Assembly: GCF_042431545.1 (NCBI RefSeq) | Contig: NZ_JBHLYX010000008.1 | Reading direction: 5' to 3' (one strand) | DNA from: Pseudoalteromonas xiamenensis | Lineage (GTDB): Bacteria > Pseudomonadota > Gammaproteobacteria > Enterobacterales > Alteromonadaceae | Length of the DNA: 64,000 nt | In this document: piece by piece, positions 35,669 through 44,854 of the stretch | Numbering within the stretch: position 1 is the first letter of the stretch | Layout of the letters: each line of letters opens with the position of its first letter | The notes under the pieces: generated by a model | Database searches by the model: none | Told to the model about the DNA's origin: nothing | Seen by the model: the letters and a program-made list of their open reading frames with translations, nothing else | Made by a program: the position numbers and the translations under genes

Positions 35669-37093
35669 ATGAAATCATTTCCCTCACTGTATTTTACAAA
35701 TCTCTTTCTGATCGGTGGCACAGGCTTACTGACCACTTATCTTGCCCTTTACCTTGGTCAACACGGCGTTTCGACTTTCTGGATAGGTTTATTGACCTCC
35801 TGCTATTACCTTGGTCTACTATTTGGTTCCAAACTCGGCTACACGCTCATTAAATCTGTTGGTCATATTCGTACTTTTGCAGCCAGTACTGCGGCAGTAA
35901 CCGCCTGTGTCGCTGCACATGGGGTAAGTGACAACATTTATCTATGGCTTGCTTTGCGCTTTATTGTCGGCCTCGGAATGATGTGTAATTACATGGTTTT
36001 GGAAAGTTGGCTAAATGAACAAGCCGCCCCAGAATCGCGCGGCCGCGTTTTCTCTTTTTATATGATCACCTCCTACCTCGGGATGGTTATGGGTCAATAT
36101 GCCTTGTCGCAGTTCCCTGAACTCGGCTACGCCCCACTTTTCTTGGTTTGTATGGCATTGTCGGTCGGTATTATTCCTATCTCCATCACGCGCCGAATTC
36201 ACCCCAAACCCCTGAAGCCTCTTCAGGTAAGTCTGTTTGGTTATTTAAAGAAAGTGCCGCAATCACTCACCGCAGTTCATTTCGCCGGGATCATTAACGG
36301 TAGCTTTTATGGCCTTGCACCCACGTTTGCCAATTTATCGGGTTTTAATGCCACTGAAATTGCGATGTTTATGTCAGTCACCATCTTTGCGGGTTTGTTA
36401 GCGCAATGGCCGATGGGGATTGTGTCGGATAAAATCCGTCGTAGCGTTCTCATTCGTAGTAATGCAGTGGCTATTGGGGTGATAAGCTTATTGATGTTTA
36501 TTCTGCCGATTTCGCAGATCTCAGCGTATGTCCTCACCTTTTTATTTGGTCTGTTCGCTTTTACGCTCTATCCACTTTCTTCCGCTCTTGCTAATTCACG
36601 AGTGGAAGATGAAGACCGTGTTGGTGTATCGTCCGCACTACTTGTTGCATTTGGTTCAGGTGCAGCACTGGGCTCAGCGGCCAACGCAAAGATCATGGCC
36701 TTGTTTGGACACCAAGCCTTGTATGCGTCAATCACCGTTTTAACCATTCTCATGTTCATGATTTTGAGCTTCATTAACTCAAAACAAAAAGCAGAGAAAC
36801 CAGAGCCAACCGATTACGTTATGGGTACTTCTGACGTTACCAATTCACCACTCGCGGCAACTATGGATCCCCGTATTGAAGAAACGATGGCCCATGAACA
36901 GTTATTGGTTGTGGGTGAAGGTAATGAGCGCATTGAAGACGACTTAGAAGATGGACTAGACGAGCAAGAAGACGCGCTTAAAGCAGAAGACGGCTCACAT
37001 CATTCGGAAAACATTGAACAACCTAGTGAAGGCTCTGAACACCCAACCGCAGCGGTCGAACAGCCCGTGGCGACTAGTCCGATAACAAAATAG
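35669..37093 (+). CDS. MFS transporter (YcaD-like) with long acidic C-terminal tail
   Basis: 474 residues. Twelve transmembrane helices fill residues ~1-370 with MFS motifs ('LGLLFGSKLGYTLIKSVGHI' after helix 2, 'LNEQAAPESRGRVFSFYMI' in the middle loop). The last ~85 residues form a highly acidic, low-complexity hydrophilic tail with GE, DD and EQ runs. That tail is longer than usual in this family. The ATG has no good ribosome site; the start may be weakly translated. The substrate is unknown. Confidence 0.85.
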   Translation: MKSFPSLYFTNLFLIGGTGLLTTYLALYLGQHGVSTFWIGLLTSCYYLGLLFGSKLGYTLIKSVGHIRTFAASTAAVTACVAAHGVSDNIYLWLALRFIVGLGMMCNYMVLESWLNEQAAPESRGRVFSFYMITSYLGMVMGQYALSQFPELGYAPLFLVCMALSVGIIPISITRRIHPKPLKPLQVSLFGYLKKVPQSLTAVHFAGIINGSFYGLAPTFANLSGFNATEIAMFMSVTIFAGLLAQWPMGIVSDKIRRSVLIRSNAVAIGVISLLMFILPISQISAYVLTFLFGLFAFTLYPLSSALANSRVEDEDRVGVSSALLVAFGSGAALGSAANAKIMALFGHQALYASITVLTILMFMILSFINSKQKAEKPEPTDYVMGTSDVTNSPLAATMDPRIEETMAHEQLLVVGEGNERIEDDLEDGLDEQEDALKAEDGSHHSENIEQPSEGSEHPTAAVEQPVATSPITK

Positions 37094-37109
37094 TCTCGCC
37101 TTCTTAGCA

Positions 37110-37139
37110 ACAACGGTGTCGTTATGACGACACCGTTGT
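37110..37139. terminator. Perfect stem-loop between convergent MFS and secreted-protein genes
   Basis: A 13-bp perfect stem (ACAACGGTGTCGT paired with ACGACACCGTTGT) and a TATG loop, without a T-tract. It sits between two convergent stop codons. Confidence 0.6.
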
Positions 37140-37163
37140 GTGATTTAGTAATTGACCATTTTA

Positions 37164-38138
37164 TTATTGTCCGTCTTGTCCATACCAACTCCAGCTTGGA
37201 TACAACACACCATTTACGACAGCATCATTGCCTGTAAAAATAGAATGAGGTTTATCTACCGCAGTCCAACCTGTCGCCGTTGAGTGTTCTAGTTCAAACA
37301 CAACGTTACCGTATATCTCGTAGGGCCCCAAGATAGAAGATTCACGGTAGGCTGCAAACAACGTTTGTCCTCCCATCATCAAATGGCCAACGGTACTTTG
37401 ATTGTCGACATCCACAGCGCCTTTACTCCAAATCATAAGTAACGCAACTGAGGATTGATTGTCGGCAAGGAAATAGCCGTTACCTGAGACTTCCACCGAG
37501 CTAAACTGACTCCCCGAGGTTGAACGGGCAAAAGAGGTATCCAAGACATTTAAGGTAATACCTGTGTTTTCTGCTTGGAACTCAATGGCTGAGCTACCTG
37601 ACACCCTAAACTTAGCTTGTGACTGTTTACTCACGTAGGCTGTGCTGTTGTCTGTAATTGAAAAAGGATAAAACCCACCGTCACTGTTTTCGCTGTTGGT
37701 CGTAATGTTTTCAAGCGTGACTGTACTATTGCCTTTCGCCACAAAAGCTTGAACATTGCTTGGCGCTGCAATCGTCAGATTTTTTAAATTGACAACTGAG
37801 TGGATGGCCGTAACTGCACTCTTGTCTGTCTGAGTGGACTTAATGCTGCTTGCGACGGATGAGTCACCAACAATTGAAATGTTGTCAGACTCAAACGTCA
37901 CGGGACCTTGGCATTCGCCTCGAATTTCTAATTCAGATTGTGTTTTAAACCAAACGCCTCGAGCTGCATATTGTTGTAATGCCAACGGATTTTGTTGGCA
38001 GTTTAGTTTAAGTCGATAGAGTTTTGCCGAAGATTGGGCTTCTACACCGTCGATTTGTGGCTGTGCAATCCCGGTGTTTGATAGCATGCAAACTGCAGCA
38101 ACACCGACGCTTATCACCGCTTTGTTGAAAGGTTTCAT
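37164..38138 (-). CDS. Secreted beta-helix-like protein of unknown function
   Basis: 324 residues with a signal peptide ('SNTGIAQPQ') and an AAGGAAA ribosome site. The middle ~200 residues show short repeating strands with T/S/N/V ladders ('NSTVTLENITTNSENSDG', 'NQSSVALLMIWSKGAVDVDN', 'NQSTVGHLMMGGQTLF'), as in right-handed parallel beta-helices and adhesin or lyase scaffolds. No catalytic motif is readable. The C-terminal 'SWSWYGQDGQ' is aromatic. It may bind or process a surface polymer (inference). Confidence 0.65.
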   Translation of the reverse strand: MKPFNKAVISVGVAAVCMLSNTGIAQPQIDGVEAQSSAKLYRLKLNCQQNPLALQQYAARGVWFKTQSELEIRGECQGPVTFESDNISIVGDSSVASSIKSTQTDKSAVTAIHSVVNLKNLTIAAPSNVQAFVAKGNSTVTLENITTNSENSDGGFYPFSITDNSTAYVSKQSQAKFRVSGSSAIEFQAENTGITLNVLDTSFARSTSGSQFSSVEVSGNGYFLADNQSSVALLMIWSKGAVDVDNQSTVGHLMMGGQTLFAAYRESSILGPYEIYGNVVFELEHSTATGWTAVDKPHSIFTGNDAVVNGVLYPSWSWYGQDGQ

Positions 38139-38306
38139 TCAAATTTCCTTTTATTGGTTAATAACGCGATGCCACATTAGCAACTGCGATAGACAAAATG
38201 ACAGCGCAGTCAATTTTTAACCAGTAAATGAATTTTATTCAAATGAAATTAGTTTAAGTTGATACGAATATCGCGGGTGACCCACACAGCCTAGTTCTAG
38301 AACACG

Positions 38307-39521
38307 TTATTTTGTCGGCCTCTCACTGCGTTTTTCAAGTAAACGGGCTTCATGATCTAACACAAGGTATTCAAACCACGTCAGCACATTATTATTAAAC
38401 ATGCCATCAAAATCGAGCGCCCCGCTTGTCCAAGCTTTATTCACTACCGAGCAAGGTTGTTCATTTTCAAACTTAAGTATTCTTAACAAGGGATTATCTG
38501 CTTTTGGCAAAGTACTTAGATACTGTATAAAAGCAAATGCAGACGCATACAAAGCATGCCGATTGTCGCGCCACATCTCATTTGTATTAATGACATCATC
38601 AAATAACAGAGGTGCACCTAAATAGTTACTGCGCGCATCCCAAGTTGCTTTATCTAAAAACAATTCCGGATTTTCGCTTTCATAAAAATGCGCAAAATAC
38701 TGAGCTAATCCCTCTTGTGCCCAGCGATGCATGTAGCCAAATTGAACAAAGTTTACAGCATGAACGGATTCATGAATGGTGGTACGCAACAAACTGTTCG
38801 TATCGATATACCCTTCGTACGTCCGAGGTAAATGCACTAGCGCAATATGTTCTAAGGGTAAGTAAACACCGGGAATATTTGATGGCATAGAAGCATGGTA
38901 TTTGTCGAGTAATGCTTCATAGGTTTCCAAATCATAGGCAATAAGAATATCGATTTTAGATTGATAGAGTTTTTCATAACCAAGCCAATCGATATATTGG
39001 CGATATACTTTGTCCAAATGCGTCGAGACAGTCTCATAAATCTTTTTCTCGAATCTTTGATTAACGAATTCCGACAGCGGCATGGTGTAGCGACGACTAT
39101 AAACGAGTTTAATATCAAGTTGATATAAGTCCGAGAAGTGCTCCGTTTTCTCGTCATACACAATTGGCAGTCGTTCAAGCGTACGGCACAATTCAAGGTC
39201 AGCTTTTGACGGTGTCACTTCTAACCATGGATGAGGCGCAGACTGCGTGTACACTTCCCCATCGGACGACCTTTGCGTTGTTGAGTGGTCCTGTGCTTCT
39301 TCACTTTTCTGTTCAACGTTAATATGAGGAACAACGATTTCAATGTCGTGCGGCTCTACAGCTTGTGTTGCCTTCGAGGTTGTTGCAGGAAGAACAACAG
39401 TCGATGATTCCTCCCGTGACTCCAACCAAAACAATACCGCTTGCACTACTACCAAAGCGACTACGAGCAAAATACTAAGCAGTTTTATCATGTTAGCTGT
39501 AGATAGCGGTTTCCTTTGCAC
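38307..39521 (-). CDS. Membrane-anchored zinc-peptidase-like protein (HExxH)
   Basis: About 404 residues. An N-terminal transmembrane anchor ('LLSILLVVALVVVQAVLFW') is followed by a low-complexity stalk and then a gluzincin-like region with HESVH in 'TTIHESVHAVNFVQFG' and the downstream 'WAQEGLAQYFAHFYE' acidic ligand. This resembles the peptidase-MA/DUF1570 group. The start is uncertain: GTG at 39521 has GAGAG 5 nt upstream, while the ATG at 39491 is nearer the helix. The active-site residues are intact, so a metalloprotease is likely but unproven. Confidence 0.75.
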   Translation of the reverse strand: MQRKPLSTANMIKLLSILLVVALVVVQAVLFWLESREESSTVVLPATTSKATQAVEPHDIEIVVPHINVEQKSEEAQDHSTTQRSSDGEVYTQSAPHPWLEVTPSKADLELCRTLERLPIVYDEKTEHFSDLYQLDIKLVYSRRYTMPLSEFVNQRFEKKIYETVSTHLDKVYRQYIDWLGYEKLYQSKIDILIAYDLETYEALLDKYHASMPSNIPGVYLPLEHIALVHLPRTYEGYIDTNSLLRTTIHESVHAVNFVQFGYMHRWAQEGLAQYFAHFYESENPELFLDKATWDARSNYLGAPLLFDDVINTNEMWRDNRHALYASAFAFIQYLSTLPKADNPLLRILKFENEQPCSVVNKAWTSGALDFDGMFNNNVLTWFEYLVLDHEARLLEKRSERPTK

Positions 39522-39737
39522 TGACACTCTCTAATTCGAACACCTCACTTTAGAGAATATAGTGAACTATTTATGAGCTCAACCACATTTGTTAATGCAC
39601 ACGATTTGATTAAAGTTATTTGGCTAAATTGACCTACAACAGCAGAGATTCAGCCGAATTCGCCACTCTGTTTTTGATTAATCTGATTGTGCCGCATTTA
39701 AGACGGCGGGCAGACTGATGAATAAAAGGATTAAATT

Positions 39738-39962
39738 ATGGCAAATGGTAAAAATTCATTTGTGGGTGATGCGAATGCTTGGCATATCCACCACAACGAT
39801 CACATTAAGTACCACAATGGTGCTCGTGTAAACGTGTCAGGTCGCACACAACCCCAAGTACTTGAAAAGCTCCGTGAGAAATACCCTAACCTAGATGATC
39901 TTACGGATAAATCAGGTTGGTCAGCGTGCAAGACATGGATGGATAACAACCTAGGCGATTAA
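39738..39962 (+). CDS. Small histidine-rich cytoplasmic protein of unknown family
   Basis: 74 residues with AAGGATTAA upstream of the ATG and a terminator directly after the stop. The sequence contains a cluster of histidines ('AWHIHHNDHIKYHNG') and a basic/acidic C-terminus with one cysteine. It has no signal peptide. It could bind metal or nucleic acid, but no family is recognised. The convergent neighbour is the hut operon. Confidence 0.7.
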   Translation: MANGKNSFVGDANAWHIHHNDHIKYHNGARVNVSGRTQPQVLEKLREKYPNLDDLTDKSGWSACKTWMDNNLGD

Positions 39963-39986
39963 TTTTATAGTTTCCAACCCAACCAT

Positions 39987-40026
39987 AAAAAAAGCGCTGT
40001 GGTTATTCACTCACAGCGCTTTTCTT
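39987..40026. terminator. Bidirectional terminator between the small protein and hutU
   Basis: AGCGCTGTG (39993-40001) pairs with CACAGCGCT (40012-40020), flanked by an A-tract and a T-tract. Confidence 0.92.
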
Positions 40027-40044
40027 CAATTGAAGAGAAATGAC

Positions 40045-42054
40045 TTAGAACAAACCGTTTAAAATTTCATCATCAACCGTATTTGCAAGCGTGACTTTCA
40101 GCTTAGGTGTACGAGCCATCTCACGTTTAATGGCAAAGTTTGCCTCTTCATTACGCGCCCAACTGCGGCGTGCAATGCCGTTGTTTACATCGAACAACAA
40201 CATTGATTTCAAGCGGCGTTCTGCACTTTCGCTTCCGTCTAAAAGCATGCCGAAACCACCATTGATCACTTCGCCCCAGCCAACACCACCACCGTTATGA
40301 ATAGAGACCCAAGTCGCACCACGGAAACTGTCACCAATCACGTTGTGAATCGCCATATCCGCGGTAAAACGGCTACCGTCATAAATATTTGATGTTTCAC
40401 GGAAAGGTGAATCAGTGCCGCTTACATCGTGGTGATCACGCCCAAGTACAACTGGACCAATTTCACCTCGATTAATCGCATCATTGAATGCTTTAGCAAT
40501 TTCCATCCGGCCTTGTGCGTCAGCATAAAGAATACGCGCTTGAGAACCAACGACGAGCTTGTTTTGCTTAGCATCGTTAATCCAAGTGATGTTATCTTGC
40601 ATTTGCTGCTGAATTTCTTCTGGCGATTCTTCCATAATCTTATTCAACACTTGTGCTGCGATGGCATCTGTCTTATCTAAATCTTCTGACTGTCCAGATG
40701 TACACACCCAACGGAATGGACCAAAACCATAGTCAAAACACATTGGTCCAAGAATATCTTGTACATACGATGGGTATTTAAAATCAATACCGTTATCTGC
40801 CATGACATCGCCACCTGCACGCGACGCTTCAAGTAAAAACGCATTACCATAGTCAAAGAAATACGTACCTTTCGCGGTATGTTTGTTTACCGCATCAGCA
40901 TGACGTTTCAATGTCGCCTGAACTTTCGCTTTGAAAACGTCTGGCTCTTCGCGGATCAAGCGATTTGATTCTTCGTAGCTAATTCCAACTGGGTAATAGC
41001 CGCCTGACCAAGGGTTATGCAAAGAAGTTTGGTCCGACCCTAAATGAACAAAAATGTTGTGCTCGTAAAACGCTTCCCACACATCAACTACGTTCCCAAT
41101 GAATGCAATCGATACGACTTCTTCATTTACTTGTGCTTCACGAACTCGAGAAATCAGCGCGTCCATGTTGTCGATAAGCTCATCAACCCAACCCTGCTGA
41201 TGACGTTTTGTTGCGGCTTTCGGATTTACTTCCGCGCAAACCGTAATACAGTTTGCGATGTTACCCGCTTTCGGCTGCGCACCACTCATGCCTCCCAAAC
41301 CGGCCGTTAGGAAGATCTTTCCTTTCGGACTTTCGCCTTTATTCAATACTTTACGGAAAGCATTCATGACGGTAATTGTCGTTCCGTGAACGATCCCCTG
41401 TGGACCGATGTACATGAACGATCCTGCTGTCATTTGCCCGTATTGGGTAACGCCCAGTGCATTAAAGCGCTCCCAATCATCTGGTTTTGAGTAATTCGGG
41501 ATCATCATACCGTTCGTAACAACAACACGAGGTGCGTCTTCTGACGATGGGAACAAGCCCATTGGGTGTCCTGAATACATATGCAGCGTTTGGTCACTTT
41601 CCATTTCACTTAAGTACTTCATCGCCAGACGATATTGCGCCCAGTTTTGGAATACTGCACCATTACCACCGTACGTAATTAGCTCTTCAGGATGCTGTGC
41701 AACCGCTGGATCCAAGTTGTTGTCAATCATCAACATGATCGCAGCCGCTTGCTCACATTTTGCTGGATAATCAGAAATTGCTCGCGCTTTAAGCTCATAG
41801 TTTGGCTTGAAGCGATACATGTAGATACGGCCAAAATCGTTTAATTCTTTTGCAAATTCTGGCGCCAGTTCACTGTGCCACTCTTTAGGGAAGTAACGGA
41901 GCGCGTTACGAATAGCCAACTGTTTTTCTTCCGTTGACAGAATGTCTTTGCGTTTTGGCGCACGGTTCGCGTCTTCTGGATAGGGTTTTACAGCAGGCAG
42001 CTCACTCGGAATACCTTGCTTAATTTGTTCTTGAAACGTCATGCTTGCTTCCAT
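40045..42054 (-). CDS. hutU: Urocanate hydratase, long form
   Basis: 669 residues. It catalyses the second step of histidine breakdown, urocanate to imidazolone propionate, with NAD+ as a tightly bound electrophile. Recognisable segments are 'ITYGGNGAVFQNWAQYRLAM', 'TAGLGGMSGAQPKAGNIANC', 'VCTSGQSEDLD', 'RDHHDVSGTDSPFRETSNIY' and 'HNGGGVGWGEVINGGFGM'. The usual bacterial enzyme is about 550-560 residues; this one has ~100 more, with N-terminal and internal extensions like the animal UROC1 form. It starts 2 nt after the hutH stop. An alternative ATG at 42042 cannot be excluded. Confidence 0.96.
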   Translation of the reverse strand: MEASMTFQEQIKQGIPSELPAVKPYPEDANRAPKRKDILSTEEKQLAIRNALRYFPKEWHSELAPEFAKELNDFGRIYMYRFKPNYELKARAISDYPAKCEQAAAIMLMIDNNLDPAVAQHPEELITYGGNGAVFQNWAQYRLAMKYLSEMESDQTLHMYSGHPMGLFPSSEDAPRVVVTNGMMIPNYSKPDDWERFNALGVTQYGQMTAGSFMYIGPQGIVHGTTITVMNAFRKVLNKGESPKGKIFLTAGLGGMSGAQPKAGNIANCITVCAEVNPKAATKRHQQGWVDELIDNMDALISRVREAQVNEEVVSIAFIGNVVDVWEAFYEHNIFVHLGSDQTSLHNPWSGGYYPVGISYEESNRLIREEPDVFKAKVQATLKRHADAVNKHTAKGTYFFDYGNAFLLEASRAGGDVMADNGIDFKYPSYVQDILGPMCFDYGFGPFRWVCTSGQSEDLDKTDAIAAQVLNKIMEESPEEIQQQMQDNITWINDAKQNKLVVGSQARILYADAQGRMEIAKAFNDAINRGEIGPVVLGRDHHDVSGTDSPFRETSNIYDGSRFTADMAIHNVIGDSFRGATWVSIHNGGGVGWGEVINGGFGMLLDGSESAERRLKSMLLFDVNNGIARRSWARNEEANFAIKREMARTPKLKVTLANTVDDEILNGLF

Positions 42055-42056
42055 CG

Positions 42057-43562
42057 TTATAAGCTCCCAGTTTGTACGTTGAACGCCTGTGATTTCACCA
42101 ACGTGATCATCGCATCAATATCCGGTTTTAATAATCTATCTTCCTCGAGCTTTGCCACTTTCGCTCGGATAATACTGAAGTTTTCTTCAATTAAATCAGA
42201 GCATTTGTTTGGACGGCGGAACTCGATGGCTTGCGCTGCATACATTAGTTCGATGGCAAAAATCTTTTCAAGGTTACCAAGAATTTGGTTCAATTTACGA
42301 CCAGAGATACTGCCCATTGAAACGTGATCTTCTTGCCCCATTGATGTTGGCACGCTGTCCGCGGAGGGCGGGAAACACAACGATTTATTTTCAGTTACTA
42401 ATGCAGCCGTTGTATATTGCGGGATCATCATTCCTGAATTCAAGCCACCCGACGTCGTGAGTAGGCGCGGCAAACCGTGTAATCCTTCTAGCAATAAATA
42501 ACAACGTCGGTCAGAGATATTACCCAGTTCAGCGGCAGCAATAGAAGCATAGTCAAGTACCATCGCCAAAGGTTGACCGTGGAAACCACCACCTGAAATC
42601 GCCTCTTCCGCACTAATAACTATTGGGTTATCTGTTACAGAGTTCATTTCAATTTCAACCATGTCTTTAAGATGGTTGTAAGCGTTACGTGATGCACCGT
42701 GTACTTGTGGAATGCAACGCAGTGAATAAGGATCCTGGACGCGGTCACAATCCGTATGGGCTGCCATATTCTCTGAATCTTTAAAGAATCGACGCATACG
42801 TGTAGCCACTTCAATATTGCCTGCAAACGCACGAATTTCATGTAATTCTGGTCTAAATGGTGATTGACTACCTTGCATACCTTCAATGCTCATTGCACCT
42901 GCAAGATCAGCTAAATCAAGCAAGTAGCGCATTCTTGTCAATGCCGTGATACCGTGCGAAAGGATAAACTGTGTACCGTTGATAAGGGCTAAACCTTCTT
43001 TCGCGTGCAATTCAAGTGGCGCTAAGCCATGTTCTTTTAATGCTTGCGCTGCTGGCACGATTTGACTGCCTTGCCAAAATTCACCTTCACCAATTAAAGG
43101 TAAGAACAAGTGTGATAAAGGAGCCAAATCACCAGATGCTCCAACAGAACCTTGCTCAGGAACAACCGGAATAAGGTCTAATTCAATGAACGCCAACATG
43201 CGTTCCACCACTTCCAAGCGGATACCTGAAAAACCTTGGCTTAATGCGTGCACTTTAGTGATTAGCATTAGCTTAGAAATTGGTTTTGCAATAGGTTCAC
43301 CCACCCCTACCGCGTGTGTAATCAGTAAGTTCTTTTGCAGTAAATGCGTTTCTTCAGGAGAGATTTGTGTATCGCAAAGTGGACCGAAGCCTGTGTTGAT
43401 ACCGTAAATTGCTTTATCGGAACTCGCCATAATATCGACATTGCGGCGGCTTTTATTAATTTTATCTAACGCTTCTTGGCACAGTTCGGCCTTAATTGTG
43501 CCGTTGGCAATCCCGTTTACGATATCCAGATTTAATCTGTCTACACCGTATTTAAACGTCAT
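42057..43562 (-). CDS. hutH: Histidine ammonia-lyase
   Basis: 501 residues. It deaminates histidine to urocanate with the self-formed MIO cofactor, made from the Ala-Ser-Gly in 'QGSVGASGDLAPLSH' near residue 145. The tyrosine-bearing 'YGINTGFGPLCD' near the N-terminus and the C-terminal 'MGQEDHVSMGSISGRKL' are also classical. The ribosome site AGGAG precedes the ATG. It is the first gene of a hutH-hutU operon; hutI and hutG are not in the window. Confidence 0.97.
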   Translation of the reverse strand: MTFKYGVDRLNLDIVNGIANGTIKAELCQEALDKINKSRRNVDIMASSDKAIYGINTGFGPLCDTQISPEETHLLQKNLLITHAVGVGEPIAKPISKLMLITKVHALSQGFSGIRLEVVERMLAFIELDLIPVVPEQGSVGASGDLAPLSHLFLPLIGEGEFWQGSQIVPAAQALKEHGLAPLELHAKEGLALINGTQFILSHGITALTRMRYLLDLADLAGAMSIEGMQGSQSPFRPELHEIRAFAGNIEVATRMRRFFKDSENMAAHTDCDRVQDPYSLRCIPQVHGASRNAYNHLKDMVEIEMNSVTDNPIVISAEEAISGGGFHGQPLAMVLDYASIAAAELGNISDRRCYLLLEGLHGLPRLLTTSGGLNSGMMIPQYTTAALVTENKSLCFPPSADSVPTSMGQEDHVSMGSISGRKLNQILGNLEKIFAIELMYAAQAIEFRRPNKCSDLIEENFSIIRAKVAKLEEDRLLKPDIDAMITLVKSQAFNVQTGSL

Positions 43563-43653
43563 ATTCGTCTCCTAACTTGCTGATTCTTTATGCGTCGTAA
43601 CGCTTATATTGACCTTATGCTAGCTTGCTCATGAAGTTTTATAAATGCATAAT

Positions 43654-43673
43654 AATCGTAATTCATTCCGATT
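43654..43673. promoter_or_regulatory. Candidate LysR binding site in the hutH/regulator intergenic region
   Basis: AATCG (43654-43658), 10 bp, CGATT (43669-43673). LysR sites are often T-N11-A inverted repeats; this one is similar in size. The assignment is inference. Confidence 0.4.
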
Positions 43674-43699
43674 CTATCGAACTAAAGAGAGATAGCTTT

Positions 43700-44599
43700 A
43701 TGCAAGTCCATGACGTTGATTTACGTTTGCTGCGCATATTTGTCGCGATTGTTGAAAGTGGCGGATTATCGGCCGCAGAGTCCCGTCTTAATATCGGACG
43801 TTCAACCATTAGTTCGCATTTGTCGGACTTAGAAGTTCGTCTAGGGCTTAAATTGTGTAAACGTGGCCGCAGCGGATTTGAATTAACCGAGGCTGGTCGC
43901 GTAACGTATCAAGCATCACTTGAGCTTTTGCAGCAATGCGAAGCGTTTGCGTCAACCGTGGCAAGTTCTAAACATGAACTTTCTGGACGAGCGACCATTG
44001 CCATTATTGATACGATGGTCAGCGATCCACGCTGCGGCGTAGCAAAAGCCATTTCAATTCTCAAACGAAAAGGCAAGAATCTTCAATTCGATATCAATGT
44101 ATGTGAAGCAAGAGAAGTGGAAACATCCGTTGTCAATGGGCGTTCACTCGTTGGGCTTGGCGTTAGCCGTCATCAAATTCGCGGTCTTGATTATTATCCA
44201 CTGCACAACGAAACCAATTATCTCTATTGTGCGCATGGACACCCACTATTTGACTGCGAGCCGAGATCGTTACATAAACTATTGCTCGACGCGGAAGTCG
44301 TCACCAGTAATTACATGCGTGACAAAGAAACGCGCAATGATGGATTAAACTATCAAAACAGCGCAATTGCTTACCACGATGAGGGGATTGCACATCTGAT
44401 TTTATCTGGCGCATTCATAGGCTATTTGCCCGAACATTATGCCGCATACTGGGTGGATAAAGGTGTATTTAAAGCGATTCTGCCAGAGCAATATTCCTAT
44501 CAAATCCCTGTTATGTTGATCACATCAAAAACAAACAGCACATCCAGTCTTGCACAAGCCTTAATTGAGGAACTAAAACATTGCCACAGTAAAACATAA
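43700..44599 (+). CDS. LysR-family regulator divergent from the hut operon
   Basis: 299 residues from the ATG at 43700; the longer frame (from 43625) runs through the promoter region. HTH near 'GGLSAAESRLNIGRSTISSH', effector domain from ~residue 90. It starts 138 bp from hutH in the opposite direction, so it is the likely activator of the operon. HutC (GntR) is the usual hut repressor, so LysR control would be a different scheme. An AATCG-N10-CGATT inverted repeat lies at 43654-43673 in the shared region. Confidence 0.9.
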   Translation: MQVHDVDLRLLRIFVAIVESGGLSAAESRLNIGRSTISSHLSDLEVRLGLKLCKRGRSGFELTEAGRVTYQASLELLQQCEAFASTVASSKHELSGRATIAIIDTMVSDPRCGVAKAISILKRKGKNLQFDINVCEAREVETSVVNGRSLVGLGVSRHQIRGLDYYPLHNETNYLYCAHGHPLFDCEPRSLHKLLLDAEVVTSNYMRDKETRNDGLNYQNSAIAYHDEGIAHLILSGAFIGYLPEHYAAYWVDKGVFKAILPEQYSYQIPVMLITSKTNSTSSLAQALIEELKHCHSKT

Positions 44600-44607
44600 T
44601 GCTAAGT

Positions 44608-44631
44608 CTAGCGCGAAATACTTCGCGCTAG
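44608..44631. terminator. Stem-loop between the LysR and small peptide genes
   Basis: CTAGCGCGAA pairs perfectly (10 bp) with TTCGCGCTAG around ATAC. It starts 9 bp after the LysR stop and 17 bp before the peptide stop; there is no T-tract. Confidence 0.6.
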
Positions 44632-44647
44632 TCGAGTTCACTGAGTT

Positions 44648-44854
44648 TTAAACCCCAGTGGTAGGGCCAACACTCGGACCTACGTCAGCCAATTCGCCGA
44701 CCAACGTTGTCTTTGTTGCAAAACCTTCTGTGCGCGTCGTACGAATATCAATCGTGAGTAACGCACCTGCGACCAACACCGTCTTATTTAGGGGTAAGGC
44801 GTTTTTGTCGTTTGACAGCATTTTCATATTCTTCTTTTTAAGTTTTAGATTCAT
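44648..44854 (-). CDS. RiPP-precursor-like orphan peptide (68 aa)
   Basis: The ATG at 44854 has a strong AAGGAGAT ribosome site 5 nt upstream. The N-terminal ~31 residues are Lys-rich and leader-like ('MNLKLKKKNMKMLSNDK', then 'LNKTVLVAGA', with VAGA in place of a double-Gly). The C-terminal ~37 residues are Thr/Gly-rich and hydrophobic ('TTRTEGFATKTTLVGELAD', 'VGPSVGPTTGV') without cysteine. This is the layout of a ribosomally made, leader-processed peptide. No modifying enzyme or transporter gene is next to it. Its real nature is unknown. Confidence 0.65.
   Translation of the reverse strand: MNLKLKKKNMKMLSNDKNALPLNKTVLVAGALLTIDIRTTRTEGFATKTTLVGELADVGPSVGPTTGV

Noticed and set aside
42042..42054. 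Second possible start of hutU
   Set aside because: Both ATG codons are plausible; the upstream one is kept because it lies 2 nt after the hutH stop, which favours coupling.
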